From: JABMRP01 sp964444795
GTDB taxonomy: Bacteria > Planctomycetota > Planctomycetia > Pirellulales > Thermoguttaceae
Direction: 5' to 3'
NCBI GenBank assembly: GCA_964444795.1
Contig: CAYUIQ010000132.1
Location: forward strand, 1-24,431
Length of the DNA stretch: 24,431 nt
Below, piece by piece: positions 6,456 through 14,475 of this stretch; within the stretch, counting starts at the first letter, position 1; every line of letters starts with the position of its first letter. The notes below the pieces were generated by a model that did no database searches, was not told the DNA's origin, and saw only the letters and a list, made by a program, of their open reading frames with translations. Position numbers and translations under genes: made by a program.

Positions 6456-7121
6456 CGTCTCCTTTCTAGGCCTCCCTCGGGGACGCATTGAAAACTCCAG
6501 GCCCAACCGTGTTGCCGTGTCGTGTTGCCATGGTTCCGTGCCAAAAGGTCGACCACGGGCGACGCTCTCCCGCAACGCTTTTAACTCGGCCTCTGTTTGT
6601 GGTTCGCCCAGCCATTGAAGCCATGCATCGCCACGGGGAACCGGGCCAGGGTCGAGCGTCGGCCGATCCGCGTCTTTGGGCGGGGTGCCGACCGACGACC
6701 AGGGCCAACGCTGTGCCTTGCGGATCGGAATCGCCTTGGCGCGAACCGGATTGCGCTCGACATAACGCATCACGGTCAGCAAGTGGTCGTCCTCTTCGAT
6801 CGGAAACGCCTTGAATCGACCCTGCCAGACGTGGCCGCTCGAATCGTAGTGGCGGTGATAACGCCGCACGTGTGAGGTCAACAGCCACTGCATCCAGCGA
6901 CTCAAGTCGCCGTCTTCGTGCGTCCAAACGACCAGATGAAAATGGTTCGGCATCAGGCAATACGCCAACAGACGCATCGGCACACGTTCGCTCGCCTCGC
7001 ACAACAGTTTCAAGAACGCCGCATAGTCGCCGTCCTTGTGAAACACTTTCATACGGCCATTACCACGATTCAAAACGTGATAACACATCCCGCCAACCGA
7101 TGCTCGTGCTGTTCTTCCCAT
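6447..7121 (-). CDS. REP-associated tyrosine transposase (RAYT, Y1 HUH family), full length
   Basis: A 224-residue protein. The HUH motif lies in LMPNHFHLV (His60, His62). The family's GHVWQGRFK block is at about 96-104. The candidate nucleophile is Tyr120 in YVERNPVRA. The C-terminal tail (VARGRPFG, then RLGLEFSMRPRGRPRK) is the usual RAYT tail. Such enzymes are single-strand DNA nickases/transferases thought to act on REP palindromes rather than to move as ordinary insertion sequences. All recognisable catalytic residues are present. The TAG stop falls inside repeat B, directly after Lys-Lys, and another copy of repeat B begins 31 bases upstream of the ATG. The gene is therefore tightly framed by its presumed substrate. 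Confidence 0.92.
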   Translation of the reverse strand: MGRTARASVGGMCYHVLNRGNGRMKVFHKDGDYAAFLKLLCEASERVPMRLLAYCLMPNHFHLVVWTHEDGDLSRWMQWLLTSHVRRYHRHYDSSGHVWQGRFKAFPIEEDDHLLTVMRYVERNPVRAKAIPIRKAQRWPWSSVGTPPKDADRPTLDPGPVPRGDAWLQWLGEPQTEAELKALRESVARGRPFGTEPWQHDTATRLGLEFSMRPRGRPRKETKK

Positions 7122-7142
7122 GGCCGGATCGTACCCTATTCA

Positions 7143-7712
7143 TTATGGCGATAAAAGTAGAATGTCCCCTTTTCTACCCCGCTCTGTTTGTGGTTCGCCC
7201 AGCCATTGAAGCCATGCATCGCCACGGGGAACCGGGCCAGGGTCGAGCGTCGGCCGATCCGCGTCTTTGGGCGGGGTGCCGACCGACGACCAGGGCCAAC
7301 GCTGTGCCTTGCGGATCGGAATCGCCTTGGCGCGAACCGGATTGCGCTCGACATAACGCATCACGGTCAGCAAGTGGTCGTCCTCTTCGATCGGAAACGC
7401 CTTGAATCGACCCTGCCAGACGTGGCCGCTCGAATCGTAGTGGCGGTGATAACGCCGCACGTGTGAGGTCAACAGCCACTGCATCCAGCGACTCAAGTCG
7501 CCGTCTTCGTGCGTCCAAACGACCAGATGAAAATGGTTCGGCATCAGGCAATACGCCAACAGACGCATCGGCACACGTTCGCTCGCCTCGCACAACAGTT
7601 TCAAGAACGCCGCATAGTCGCCGTCCTTGTGAAACACTTTCATACGGCCATTACCACGATTCAAAACGTGATAACACATCCCGCCAACCGATGCTCGTGC
7701 TGTTCTTCCCAT
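7143..7712 (-). pseudogene. C-terminally truncated RAYT duplicate
   Basis: Residues 1-177 are identical to the full-length copy (6447-7121), including His60, His62 and Tyr120. After ...LGEPQTE the frame runs into repeat B and ends with RGRKGDILLLSP, a translation of the repeat. The last 47 residues of the family tail are lost. The tail is conserved in RAYTs and may contact DNA, so this copy is probably inactive, although the catalytic core could still be made. Identity in the coding part combined with differences in the upstream 20 bases suggests very recent duplication or gene conversion. Confidence 0.85.
7152..7175. repeat. Repeat B, inverted copy between the two transposases
   Basis: It reads AAAGTAGAATGTCCCCTTTT on the plus strand, the reverse complement of the left-hand unit at 6431. 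It forms the end of the truncated transposase frame and the upstream flank of the full-length one. Confidence 0.9.
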
Positions 7713-7743
7713 GGCCGGATCGTATCATACTCATCACAGCGAA

Positions 7744-7802
7744 AAAAGTAGAATGTCCCCTTTTTTACGCCTTTTTTACGCTTTTTTACGACTTTTTTAC
7801 GA
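7744..7802. repeat. Repeat B, right end, with tandem CTTTTTTACG units
   Basis: The unit at 7744-7766 is followed by four direct units of 10-11 bases (CTTTTTTACG with optional C or A) at 7760-7802. They resemble decayed ends of repeat B and mirror the degenerate array on the left at 6374-6430. Confidence 0.85.
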
Positions 7803-7856
7803 CGGTTATTCTCCAGTTGGCTCCAAGTAATTCGGCAAAATCGCCCCCAACGGCTC

Positions 7857-7882
7857 ACTTCCGGCCGGAAGTTAGGTATATT
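7857..7882 (+). promoter_or_regulatory. Palindromic operator candidate before the exporter operon
   Basis: ACTTCCGGCCGGAAGT (7857-7872) is a perfect 16-base palindrome. It is followed five bases later by TATATT (7877-7882), a possible -10 box. No consensus -35 box is seen, so the palindrome would occupy that place, as expected for a regulated promoter. No regulator gene lies next to it. Confidence 0.4.
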
Positions 7883-7894
7883 GGAGAGGGTATT

Positions 7895-7924
7895 ATGCTT
7901 ATCGCCAGAGGGGGTTCCGGCTAA
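7895..7924 (+). CDS. Possible nine-codon leader ORF
   Basis: ATG at 7895 has GGAG (7883-7886) eight bases upstream and encodes MLIARGGSG before TAA. It ends 37 bases before the membrane-fusion-protein start. This may be chance; it contains no obvious attenuation hairpin. Confidence 0.2.
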   Translation: MLIARGGSG

Positions 7925-7961
7925 CCCCTTATGGTGGAACGGTCGAGGACGAAAAGAGACC

Positions 7962-9158
7962 ATGAAATACCTGATATCTGGCGTTGTCCTGGTGGTTGCG
8001 ATCGGCACCGCGGGTTGGATTGCCCACTCGCGCGGCGTTGATCTTCCTTGGATCGACGGCGCTTCGACCGGCGACACCTCGTCGAACGAATCGCCCTCGG
8101 ACGACACGGAGGGCGCGGCCAAAGAGCAACCGCTTGAGGTCCGCGCGCTGGGACGCCTGGAGCCGGCCGGTGGGATTCTCCAGATCGCGGCCCTGCCGGG
8201 CGATTGTCTGGCCAGCGTGGAAGTCGGCGAAGGCGACGTGGTCGAGGCGGGGGCGGTTTTGGCCAAGCTCAAGAGCGGTCCCCTGCGGAAACTTCAACTC
8301 CGAGCGGCCGAAGCTCAGTACGGGGAAGCCAAAACGCGACTCGAGGCGGAGAAGAGCGTTGCCGCGTTCCGGGTCAAAGCGGCCGAACTAGTCGAGCGCG
8401 AAGCAAAAGCCGCGCGGACGGAGGCGGATGCCGAAGTGCAGCAAGACCAACTGGCCTTGCTCGGCAAGAGACTCGAACAGGCCGAGAGCGACCGCCGCCG
8501 AGCCCAGGGCGTGTCGGAAGAGGTCGTGTCGCGACAGCAGCGCGAAAAGCTCGACTTGGCGGTGGACAAAGCGCAAGCCGACCTGGACGCGGCAATGCGG
8601 TTGAACGAAAAGACCGAAAGCGCGCAGCTTCTTGCCGTCGAGGCGGCCGGTCTGGAATTGACGGCGGCCCGCGATGCCCAGGAGTACGTCGCCGCGGCGA
8701 TTCCCGTGGCCTCGTTGGAGAAGGCCCGGGATCTCGCCCTGCTGCAATACCAGCGCACCGAAATCAAGGCGCCGTGCGCGGGCACGATCCTGAAGATCTG
8801 GATGCGCCCTGGTGAGATGACCGGCGCCACGCCGATCTTGCAGATGGCCGACCTGCGACGGATGGTGGTCGTGGCCGAGGTGTACAAGGCCGACGTCAAG
8901 CACATCGGCAAGCTGCCCTGGGCGTGGATCGAAAGCCCGGCGATTCAGGGCGATGGCCTGTGGGGAAAGGTGTCGCGTGTGGGAACGATGGTCGCCACTC
9001 CGGCGATGAGACCGGTCGATCCCTTCCGCTCCTCGGACCGGCACGCGGTGGAAGTGCGTATCGAACTGGTCCCCGAGGCCGTGGAAGAAGCGGCCCGGTT
9101 CAGCAACCTGCAAGTCAACGTCACGTTCAAGGCGACGCAAGGTGAAGGCGGCCCATGA
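7962..9158 (+). CDS. devB: DevB/HlyD-type membrane fusion protein of an ABC exporter
   Basis: A 398-residue protein. One transmembrane helix lies near the start (about 3-20). The first half of a lipoyl/barrel-sandwich domain begins at LEVRALGRLEPAGGILQI and includes VEVGEGDVVEAGAVLAKL. A long Ala/Glu/Arg-rich coiled-coil hairpin (about 110-270) follows. The second lipoyl half (YQRTEIKAPCAGTILKIWMRPGEM) and a beta-barrel end complete the protein. The GRLEP opening is typical of the DevB group. It would bridge the inner-membrane permeases to an outer-membrane channel across the periplasm. Its stop overlaps the next start (ATGA), so it is the first gene of a coupled operon. ATG at 7962 is chosen because the membrane helix starts there. 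The substrate is not readable. Confidence 0.9.
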   Translation: MKYLISGVVLVVAIGTAGWIAHSRGVDLPWIDGASTGDTSSNESPSDDTEGAAKEQPLEVRALGRLEPAGGILQIAALPGDCLASVEVGEGDVVEAGAVLAKLKSGPLRKLQLRAAEAQYGEAKTRLEAEKSVAAFRVKAAELVEREAKAARTEADAEVQQDQLALLGKRLEQAESDRRRAQGVSEEVVSRQQREKLDLAVDKAQADLDAAMRLNEKTESAQLLAVEAAGLELTAARDAQEYVAAAIPVASLEKARDLALLQYQRTEIKAPCAGTILKIWMRPGEMTGATPILQMADLRRMVVVAEVYKADVKHIGKLPWAWIESPAIQGDGLWGKVSRVGTMVATPAMRPVDPFRSSDRHAVEVRIELVPEAVEEAARFSNLQVNVTFKATQGEGGP

Positions 9159-10318
9159 GGACTCCGCTGGCCTGGCTCAATCTGGTCGAAAACAAAACGC
9201 GGACCGGTGTCGCTACTGCCGGCGTGGCCTTTGCGGTGGTGCTGATCTTCATGCAGTTGGGGTTCCTGGGCGCCGCCCAGCGGAGTGCCACGTTGGTCTA
9301 CGACTCTCTGGATTTCGACGTCTTGATCCGGTCGCCGCGCTACCTGCATCTACTCAAGGCGCGGGACTTTCCCCGGGCGCGTCTGCACGGGGCGGCCTCG
9401 GTCGAGGGCGTGGCCAAGGTTCGGCCTTTCTACGCCGCGGCGAGCGTGTGGAGGTGTCCCGAGCATAGCGCCACCGCCGGCCGCCGTCGCGCGATTCTGA
9501 CCATCGGTGTCCGGCCCGACGATCCACCGTTTCTGCTCGACGAGATCCAGCGGCAGGCGCCCCTGTTGGGCACTCCGCAATTCGCCCTGATCGGAAGCCG
9601 GTCGCGACCCGACTTCGGACCGCGAAACGGCATCTGTTTCGGCGACGACGACCTGGGCGTGGTCACCGAAGTAGGCCGCGGGCCGGTGGAAATCAGGGGG
9701 CATTTCGCCCTGGACACGGGCTTTGTGGCCGACGGGTCGCTCATCCTCGGCGCTGAAGGGTTCTGCCGCATTCAAGGAAGATCGCCCGACGACGTCACCC
9801 TGGGACTGATCAAAGTGACCCCGGGAAGCGATCCGGCCGCCGTGGCTCGCGCCTTGAGCAAGCAACTGCCCGAGGACGTCGTCGTCTTGACCCGCGAGGA
9901 AGTGAACCGGTTCGAGGTGAACCGTTGGGTGAAAAACACATCGATCGGCATCATTTTTCAGCTTGGCGTAGCAGTGGCCCTGATGGTCGGAACGGCGATC
10001 GTCTACCAGGTGCTCTACAGCGACGTGGCCAACCGGCTGGCCGAGTATGCCACGCTCAAAGCGATGGGTTACGGCGGCGGGTATCTGGCCAAGGTCGTCC
10101 TCCAGCAAGCGGCCGCTTTGGCCCTGTTGGGGTTCGTACCGGGACTGCTCATTGCCGAGATTCTCTACCGGATCACCGGAGCGGCGGCCCGCTTGCCCAT
10201 GCAGACGACCTGGCCGCAGATTGCCTTCGTTCTGATACTCTCGGTGGGCATGTGCATGGTGTCGGGCCTGGGAGCCCTGCGCAAGGTGCGGGCAGCGGAT
10301 CCGGCGGACTTGTTCTAA
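9155..10318 (+). CDS. devC: DevC-type ABC exporter permease (first copy)
   Basis: A 387-residue permease of the FtsX/MacB fold. One N-terminal membrane helix (about 19-37, TAGVAFAVVLIFMQLGFLG) is followed by a periplasmic domain of about 220 residues. Three C-terminal helices follow (about 268-290, 315-340, 350-375). EYATLKAMGY before the second of these and the end RKVRAADPADLF are DevC hallmarks. It overlaps the membrane fusion gene by four bases. Family members work with a DevA ATPase to push glycolipids or similar molecules from the periplasmic side. A second, different permease follows, so the two may form a heterodimer. Confidence 0.9.
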   Translation: MRTPLAWLNLVENKTRTGVATAGVAFAVVLIFMQLGFLGAAQRSATLVYDSLDFDVLIRSPRYLHLLKARDFPRARLHGAASVEGVAKVRPFYAAASVWRCPEHSATAGRRRAILTIGVRPDDPPFLLDEIQRQAPLLGTPQFALIGSRSRPDFGPRNGICFGDDDLGVVTEVGRGPVEIRGHFALDTGFVADGSLILGAEGFCRIQGRSPDDVTLGLIKVTPGSDPAAVARALSKQLPEDVVVLTREEVNRFEVNRWVKNTSIGIIFQLGVAVALMVGTAIVYQVLYSDVANRLAEYATLKAMGYGGGYLAKVVLQQAAALALLGFVPGLLIAEILYRITGAAARLPMQTTWPQIAFVLILSVGMCMVSGLGALRKVRAADPADLF

Positions 10319-10319
10319 G

Positions 10320-10347
10320 TAGGGACTAGGGACTAGAGGTTAGGGAA
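10320..10347. repeat. Heptad repeat TAGGGAC after a stop codon
   Basis: TAGGGAC TAGGGAC TAGAGGT TAGGGAA begins one base after the first permease's stop. The same heptad type follows stop codons at 11581 and 23084. Confidence 0.8.
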
Positions 10348-10359
10348 GAAGGGAGAGCG

Positions 10360-11580
10360 GTGACCAACGTCATGTTTCATTTTCCCGTACCGCTGGCCTG
10401 GAAGAACCTGACACATAACCGGCGTCGGCTCGCCGTTGCGCTGTTGGGGATCGGGTTTGCCGTGTTGCTGATGTTTATGGAGACGGGCTTCGAAAACGCC
10501 CTGTACGACAGCGCGGTGAAGTTGATCGACGATCTCGATGCCGACGTGCTCGTGGTCCATCGGGCACATTACTCGCTCCTGGCCCGGCAAACGTTCGGCA
10601 AGAAACGCCTGGACCAGATTCGGGCGTGCCCCGGCGTCCAGGGGGCGTATCCGCTCTACATCGAAACACGCCGTTCGGAATGGCAACTTGCCGACGGCCC
10701 CGACGCACCGCCGCAATACCCGGGCTATCCGATCCGCACCCTGGCGTATCACTTGGGCGATCCGGTTTTTCGGGAGCGGGGCATCGAGGACTACCACGCG
10801 GAATTGGCGCAACCCGATACGGCGCTGGCCGACGTGAAATGCAAGGCCAAGTATCACATTCCCGGCGAATTGTCCCAGGCGGCGGCGACTCTCTCGGGAC
10901 GGCCGATCCGGCTGGTCGGCCGGTTCGAGTTGGGGACCGATTTTGCCAACGAAGGCAATCTCGTCATGAGCACCGAGAATTTCGCCCGATACTTCCCCGA
11001 CCGCGCCTTGGGAGCCGATCCGCTGGACGCCGTCGATCTGGCCGTCGTGCAACTCGACGAGGGAGCCGATGTCGACGCGGTACTGGATTATCTCAACGGC
11101 AACCCCGATTCGGGCCGTCCGCGGGCGCTGCCCGACGACGTCGTCGCCTTCACCAAAGAGCAGTTTCTCGAAACCGAGACCGCCTTTTGGCGCACCGCCA
11201 CGCCGATCGGGTTTATCTTCTCGCTGGGGACCATCATCGGGTTCGTTGTGGGAGTGATTATCTGCTACCAGATCATTTTTGCCGATGTCGCCGATCACGT
11301 GGCCGAATTCGCCACGCTCAAGGCCATGGGATACCGTAACCGGTACTTCGTCGGCTTCGTTCTTCAGGAGGCGCTGTTGCTGTCGCTTTTGAGTTTCTTG
11401 CCCGGGCTGGCGATCAGCGCGGCGTTCTATCATGTACTGGCCCGGCAAACGGGTCTTTTGCTGGTGCTCAATTTCCAGCGGATTATGCTGGTGTTGCTGT
11501 TGACGATCTTCATGTGCGTTGGCTCCGGATGCCTGGCCATGCGGAAGGTATTGTCGGCCGACCCGGCGGAGTTGTTTTAG
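10360..11580 (+). CDS. devC: DevC-type ABC exporter permease (second copy)
   Basis: A 406-residue permease with the same plan as its neighbour: N-terminal helix (about 26-45, VALLGIGFAVLLMFMETGF), a periplasmic domain and three C-terminal helices. EFATLKAMGY and a final RKVLSADPAELF are present. It is clearly related to the first permease but much changed in the periplasmic domain, so it is an old paralogue rather than a recent copy. GTG at 10360 is preferred because AAGGGAG lies just upstream; the ATG at 10372 is 16 bases from that site. The only separation from the upstream gene is 41 bases of heptad repeat and ribosome binding site, consistent with one transcript. Confidence 0.88.
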   Translation: MTNVMFHFPVPLAWKNLTHNRRRLAVALLGIGFAVLLMFMETGFENALYDSAVKLIDDLDADVLVVHRAHYSLLARQTFGKKRLDQIRACPGVQGAYPLYIETRRSEWQLADGPDAPPQYPGYPIRTLAYHLGDPVFRERGIEDYHAELAQPDTALADVKCKAKYHIPGELSQAAATLSGRPIRLVGRFELGTDFANEGNLVMSTENFARYFPDRALGADPLDAVDLAVVQLDEGADVDAVLDYLNGNPDSGRPRALPDDVVAFTKEQFLETETAFWRTATPIGFIFSLGTIIGFVVGVIICYQIIFADVADHVAEFATLKAMGYRNRYFVGFVLQEALLLSLLSFLPGLAISAAFYHVLARQTGLLLVLNFQRIMLVLLLTIFMCVGSGCLAMRKVLSADPAELF

Positions 11581-11649
11581 TAGGGATTAGGGACTAGGGA
11601 CTGGGGAATTAGGGAATCGTGACCACGCCCGCGGGTTGCATCCCGCGGG
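11581..11649. repeat. Heptad repeat plus GC-rich hairpin
   Basis: TAGGGAT TAGGGAC TAGGGAC TGGGGAA begins directly after the permease stop codon. CCCGCGGG (11628-11635) and CCCGCGGG (11642-11649), itself a palindrome repeated with a six-base loop, then forms a strong hairpin 42 bases before the ATPase start. No T-run follows, so it is more likely a processing or mRNA-stability element than a terminator. Confidence 0.65.
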
Positions 11650-11690
11650 TCGGAATGACGCGAGACGAAGTTACTCGTGGAGACGCTCGA

Positions 11691-12818
11691 ATGCCGGACA
11701 ACGCAACGCCAAACGCAGACCAACCCAGCACCGAACCGGCGATCCGCATTGGTGGTTTGCAGCACTCGTTCGGCGAGGGAGAACTGCGGAAACAAGTGCT
11801 CTTCGACAACGAACTCGAAGTGGCCCGGGGCGAAATCGTGATCATGACCGGACCCTCCGGCTCTGGAAAGACCACACTGCTGACGCTCATCGGAACGCTA
11901 CGAACCGTGCAGGCGGGGAGCCTCAACATACTCGGCTGTGAACTGTGCGGAGCCAGCGCCCGACAGTTGATCGAACTGCGCCGCCAGATTGGGTTCATCT
12001 TCCAGGCCCATAACCTCTTCGAGTCGCTTTCCGCGTATCAAAACGTCAAAATGGCCATGGAACTGGTCGGCGTTGCCCCGAGCGAGATGAAGCCGCGGGC
12101 CACCGAGATGCTCTCCCGGGTCGGGCTCGGACACCGCATCCACTACAAGCCGGCCGAACTCTCCGGCGGCCAGAAGCAACGCGTGGCGATCTCGCGCGGG
12201 CTGATCCACCGGCCGCGGTTGATCCTGGCCGATGAGCCCACCGCCGCGCTGGACGAGAAATCCGGCCGCGACGTCGTGACCCTTTTTCAAGAACTGGCCA
12301 CGCGGGAGCAGGTGACCGTGTTGATGGTCACCCACGACAACCGGATCCTCGACGTGGCCGACCGCATCGTGAACATGGTCGACGGGCGGATCAAGTCGAA
12401 TGTGCTGGTGAAGGAATCGGCCAAGATCTGCGAGTTCATCAAGGGCTGCTCGGTCTTCACGCAACTGACTCCGCGAACGCTGACGCAAGTGGCCGATCAG
12501 ATGGTGCCGGAAAAGGTGGCCGCCGGCTCGGTGATCATTCGCCAGGGAGAACCGGGCGATAAGTTCTATCTGATTCGACACGGCGAGGTCGACGTGATCG
12601 TCGAAAAAGACGGCACCGACCAGACCGTGGCTTCGCTGGGAGAAGGCGATTTCTTCGGCGAGGCCGCCTTGCTTACCGGCGAGCCCCGCAACGCGACCAT
12701 TCGGGCGAAAACCGATGCCTCGCTCTACTGGCTGGGCAACGAGGTGTTCCAGACCGTCATGCGGACCAGCGCCTCGTTCGAAGAGGAACTCCGCAAATCG
12801 CTCTTCGAGCGGCAGTAG
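11691..12818 (+). CDS. devA: DevA-type ABC ATPase fused to a cyclic-nucleotide-binding domain
   Basis: A 375-residue protein. The ATPase domain (about 15-240) has Walker A GPSGSGKT (54-61), Q-loop Gln105, signature LSGGQ (157-161), Walker B LILADEP (177-183) and His215. Residues about 250-370 form a second domain with the cyclic-nucleotide-binding pattern: RQGEPGDKFYLIRHGEVDV, then GEGDFFGEAALLTGEPRNAT. The phosphate-binding Glu324 and Arg333 are both present. Standard DevA or MacB ATPases end near residue 240. The fusion suggests that export is tuned by a nucleotide second messenger, or that the domain is a structural relic; ligand specificity is unknown. ATG at 11691 is chosen for GGAG (11679-11682) at eight bases. 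It is the last gene of the operon. Confidence 0.92.
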   Translation: MPDNATPNADQPSTEPAIRIGGLQHSFGEGELRKQVLFDNELEVARGEIVIMTGPSGSGKTTLLTLIGTLRTVQAGSLNILGCELCGASARQLIELRRQIGFIFQAHNLFESLSAYQNVKMAMELVGVAPSEMKPRATEMLSRVGLGHRIHYKPAELSGGQKQRVAISRGLIHRPRLILADEPTAALDEKSGRDVVTLFQELATREQVTVLMVTHDNRILDVADRIVNMVDGRIKSNVLVKESAKICEFIKGCSVFTQLTPRTLTQVADQMVPEKVAAGSVIIRQGEPGDKFYLIRHGEVDVIVEKDGTDQTVASLGEGDFFGEAALLTGEPRNATIRAKTDASLYWLGNEVFQTVMRTSASFEEELRKSLFERQ

Positions 12819-12840
12819 CACCTATCAGCCCGCCCGGCGA

Positions 12841-14133
12841 TCATCGCGGCACGACGTAACCGCAGTCGACCGCCAGCAGCCCCTGCGTCTGCCGCAACTT
12901 CATCTTGGCGATCTTCCAGGCAACGACCTGATGCACCAGTTCGCTCCGGGCTCGAAACACCTTCAATTGCGCCGCGCTGACCTCGAACGTCGACGCGTCC
13001 GTCGCCTCGTGCTTGTCGGTGACTCGCTTCAGTTCGCGCTCGTGGTCGATCAGCATATCCCTTGCCAGAGCGGTCCGCTTCAGGCGGTCGTCTATCTGGT
13101 GGACGGCTTGGCGGATTTCCGCGGCCGCCGCCTCGCTTCGTGCCGCCAGCAGACGGTCCAACTGGGCGCGGCGCATCGCCAGTTCGCAGTCGTCGTCGCC
13201 GTCGCTGAACAACGTGCGCAGAATCTTGAGCACGCCCATCGGGGCACCGGCCGGAAACGGTCCGCCGATGAGACCGTCGACGCGCGCAAGCGCCCGCCGA
13301 ACACCGACCAGGGAATCTTTGGTGAGCCGCCTGCGCAACATCACGATCACGCCAATGTCGGCCCGATGGGCCATGCCCTCGTCAACGGCTTGCTCGATGT
13401 GGATCGGATCGACGTCGACGGTCAAGTCGGCGGCCGGCCAGAGGGGTGTCTCGTCGCCGGCATCGAGGCCGAGAAGCTGGCCGAGCAGGCCGTTGAGTTG
13501 CCAAATCGACGACTGCAATTCGACCCGGCGGTCGAGCAACGCCAGATGTTGCCGCCGGAGAAGGCCGCCGTCGATGTGTACCTCGAAGCCCTGTTCCCGC
13601 AGTTGCTTGAAATGGTTGATTGCCCGTTGGCTCTCTTCGAGGGTCTGCCGCATCATGTCGCTTCCGAATTCAGCTTCCGCCAACAGGTAAAACGCCTCCA
13701 GGGCCGCGGCGGACGCCCGGTTGCGGTCTTCCTGAGCCCCAAAGGCGAGAACCCGGCGGTGGATTCCCGCGGCACAAGCCTGCTGCTGGTCCCCGTCGGT
13801 GGCCACGGATCCCAACAGCCGACGCTCGTTGTTCAAGATACCGGCCAGCCACGCATGGGCGGCGGCGCGATCTCGGCACGTTGCCGCGTCGAGTTGTTGA
13901 TAGGGGGTCGGGGATAGCGATTCCGACTGGGTCGCATCCGGCGTCGGATACGACGCCAGCGCGGTCACGTCCGCGCAGATCGAGCCGCGCTCGCTCACCG
14001 AGGGCAATGCCTCGCTGAAGAGCCCCTCGGCGGGGCCCGTGCTCGCGGGGCTGCCACCCCGATGACGCGAGCACGCAGTCAACACGCAGCCAACGAGCAG
14101 CAATGCGGCGATAGACGTAATCCTCTGCATCAT
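12841..14133 (-). CDS. TolC-like outer-membrane efflux lipoprotein
   Basis: A 430-residue protein. The N-terminus is a lipoprotein signal (MMQRITSIAALLLVGCVLTAC; lipobox LTAC, Cys21). The body is long, charged alpha-helix with two halves rich in Ala, Arg, Leu and Glu. Examples are DAATCRDRAAAHAWLAGILN and SEAAAAEIRQAVHQIDDRLK. This is the pattern of TolC/OEP channel proteins. Sequence support for the family is moderate because these proteins diverge widely. It faces the exporter operon with only 22 bases between the stop codons, so it is a natural candidate for the outer-membrane partner, though transcribed separately. No strong ribosome binding site is seen; ATG at 14130 is an alternative start. 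Confidence 0.7.
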   Translation of the reverse strand: MMQRITSIAALLLVGCVLTACSRHRGGSPASTGPAEGLFSEALPSVSERGSICADVTALASYPTPDATQSESLSPTPYQQLDAATCRDRAAAHAWLAGILNNERRLLGSVATDGDQQQACAAGIHRRVLAFGAQEDRNRASAAALEAFYLLAEAEFGSDMMRQTLEESQRAINHFKQLREQGFEVHIDGGLLRRQHLALLDRRVELQSSIWQLNGLLGQLLGLDAGDETPLWPAADLTVDVDPIHIEQAVDEGMAHRADIGVIVMLRRRLTKDSLVGVRRALARVDGLIGGPFPAGAPMGVLKILRTLFSDGDDDCELAMRRAQLDRLLAARSEAAAAEIRQAVHQIDDRLKRTALARDMLIDHERELKRVTDKHEATDASTFEVSAAQLKVFRARSELVHQVVAWKIAKMKLRQTQGLLAVDCGYVVPR

Positions 14134-14475
14134 TCAACTCTGGTTCTGAAGTGGGAAACTCTGAGCCGCCCCTTAGTGTTGTCATCGTGTAGCGATTGCA
14201 GGAACTATAACTGTTTTACTGATGTGGAGTTCTGGGATGTCTGAGTGGTCTACAAAGAGGATCGCGGGCTCGTGTTTGGGACTCCCATGCCTCAAAATCC
14301 CATACCGACATTGACCTCCATCCGCAAAATGGCAATTCAGGAGATATACGCTGACTTTTAGGATAACGAAGACTTTGACGAAAGTTTCGGTTGCGTGGTG
14401 TCGATAACGGATTCGAGCCCACTTGTGAAAGCGAGTGGTTTCGTGCCGCAATCCCCCCCCGAAAAGGTGTGAGTT
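14134..14475. other. Intergenic region between divergent genes
   Basis: These 342 bases separate the TolC-like and the Cys-rich gene. There is no convincing open frame, a run of eight C near 14453, and a small CCACT/AGTGG hairpin near 14420. No promoter with both boxes was found. Confidence 0.5.

Larger units (their letters stand above)
6431..7802. mobile_element. RAYT repeat island with two transposase copies
   Basis: It is bounded on the left by repeat B (6431-6455) and on the right by repeat B plus tandem T-rich units (7744-7802). A third, inward copy (7152-7175) lies between the two transposase copies. The segments 6591-7133 and 7182-7724 (543 bases, offset 591) read as identical. Outside them the flanks diverge quickly. 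Movement is inferred from the RAYT family; no target-site duplication was identified. Confidence 0.75.

Noticed and set aside
6345..7802. CRISPR array from repeated GAGAAAAGGGGAC units
   Set aside because: Spacing is irregular, units are partial or inverted, no cas genes are present, and a RAYT explains the repeats.
14230..14330. Resemblance to a tRNA (CTGAGTGGTCT-like D arm)
   Set aside because: No acceptor stem or matching T arm could be paired at the right spacing, so it is most likely chance.
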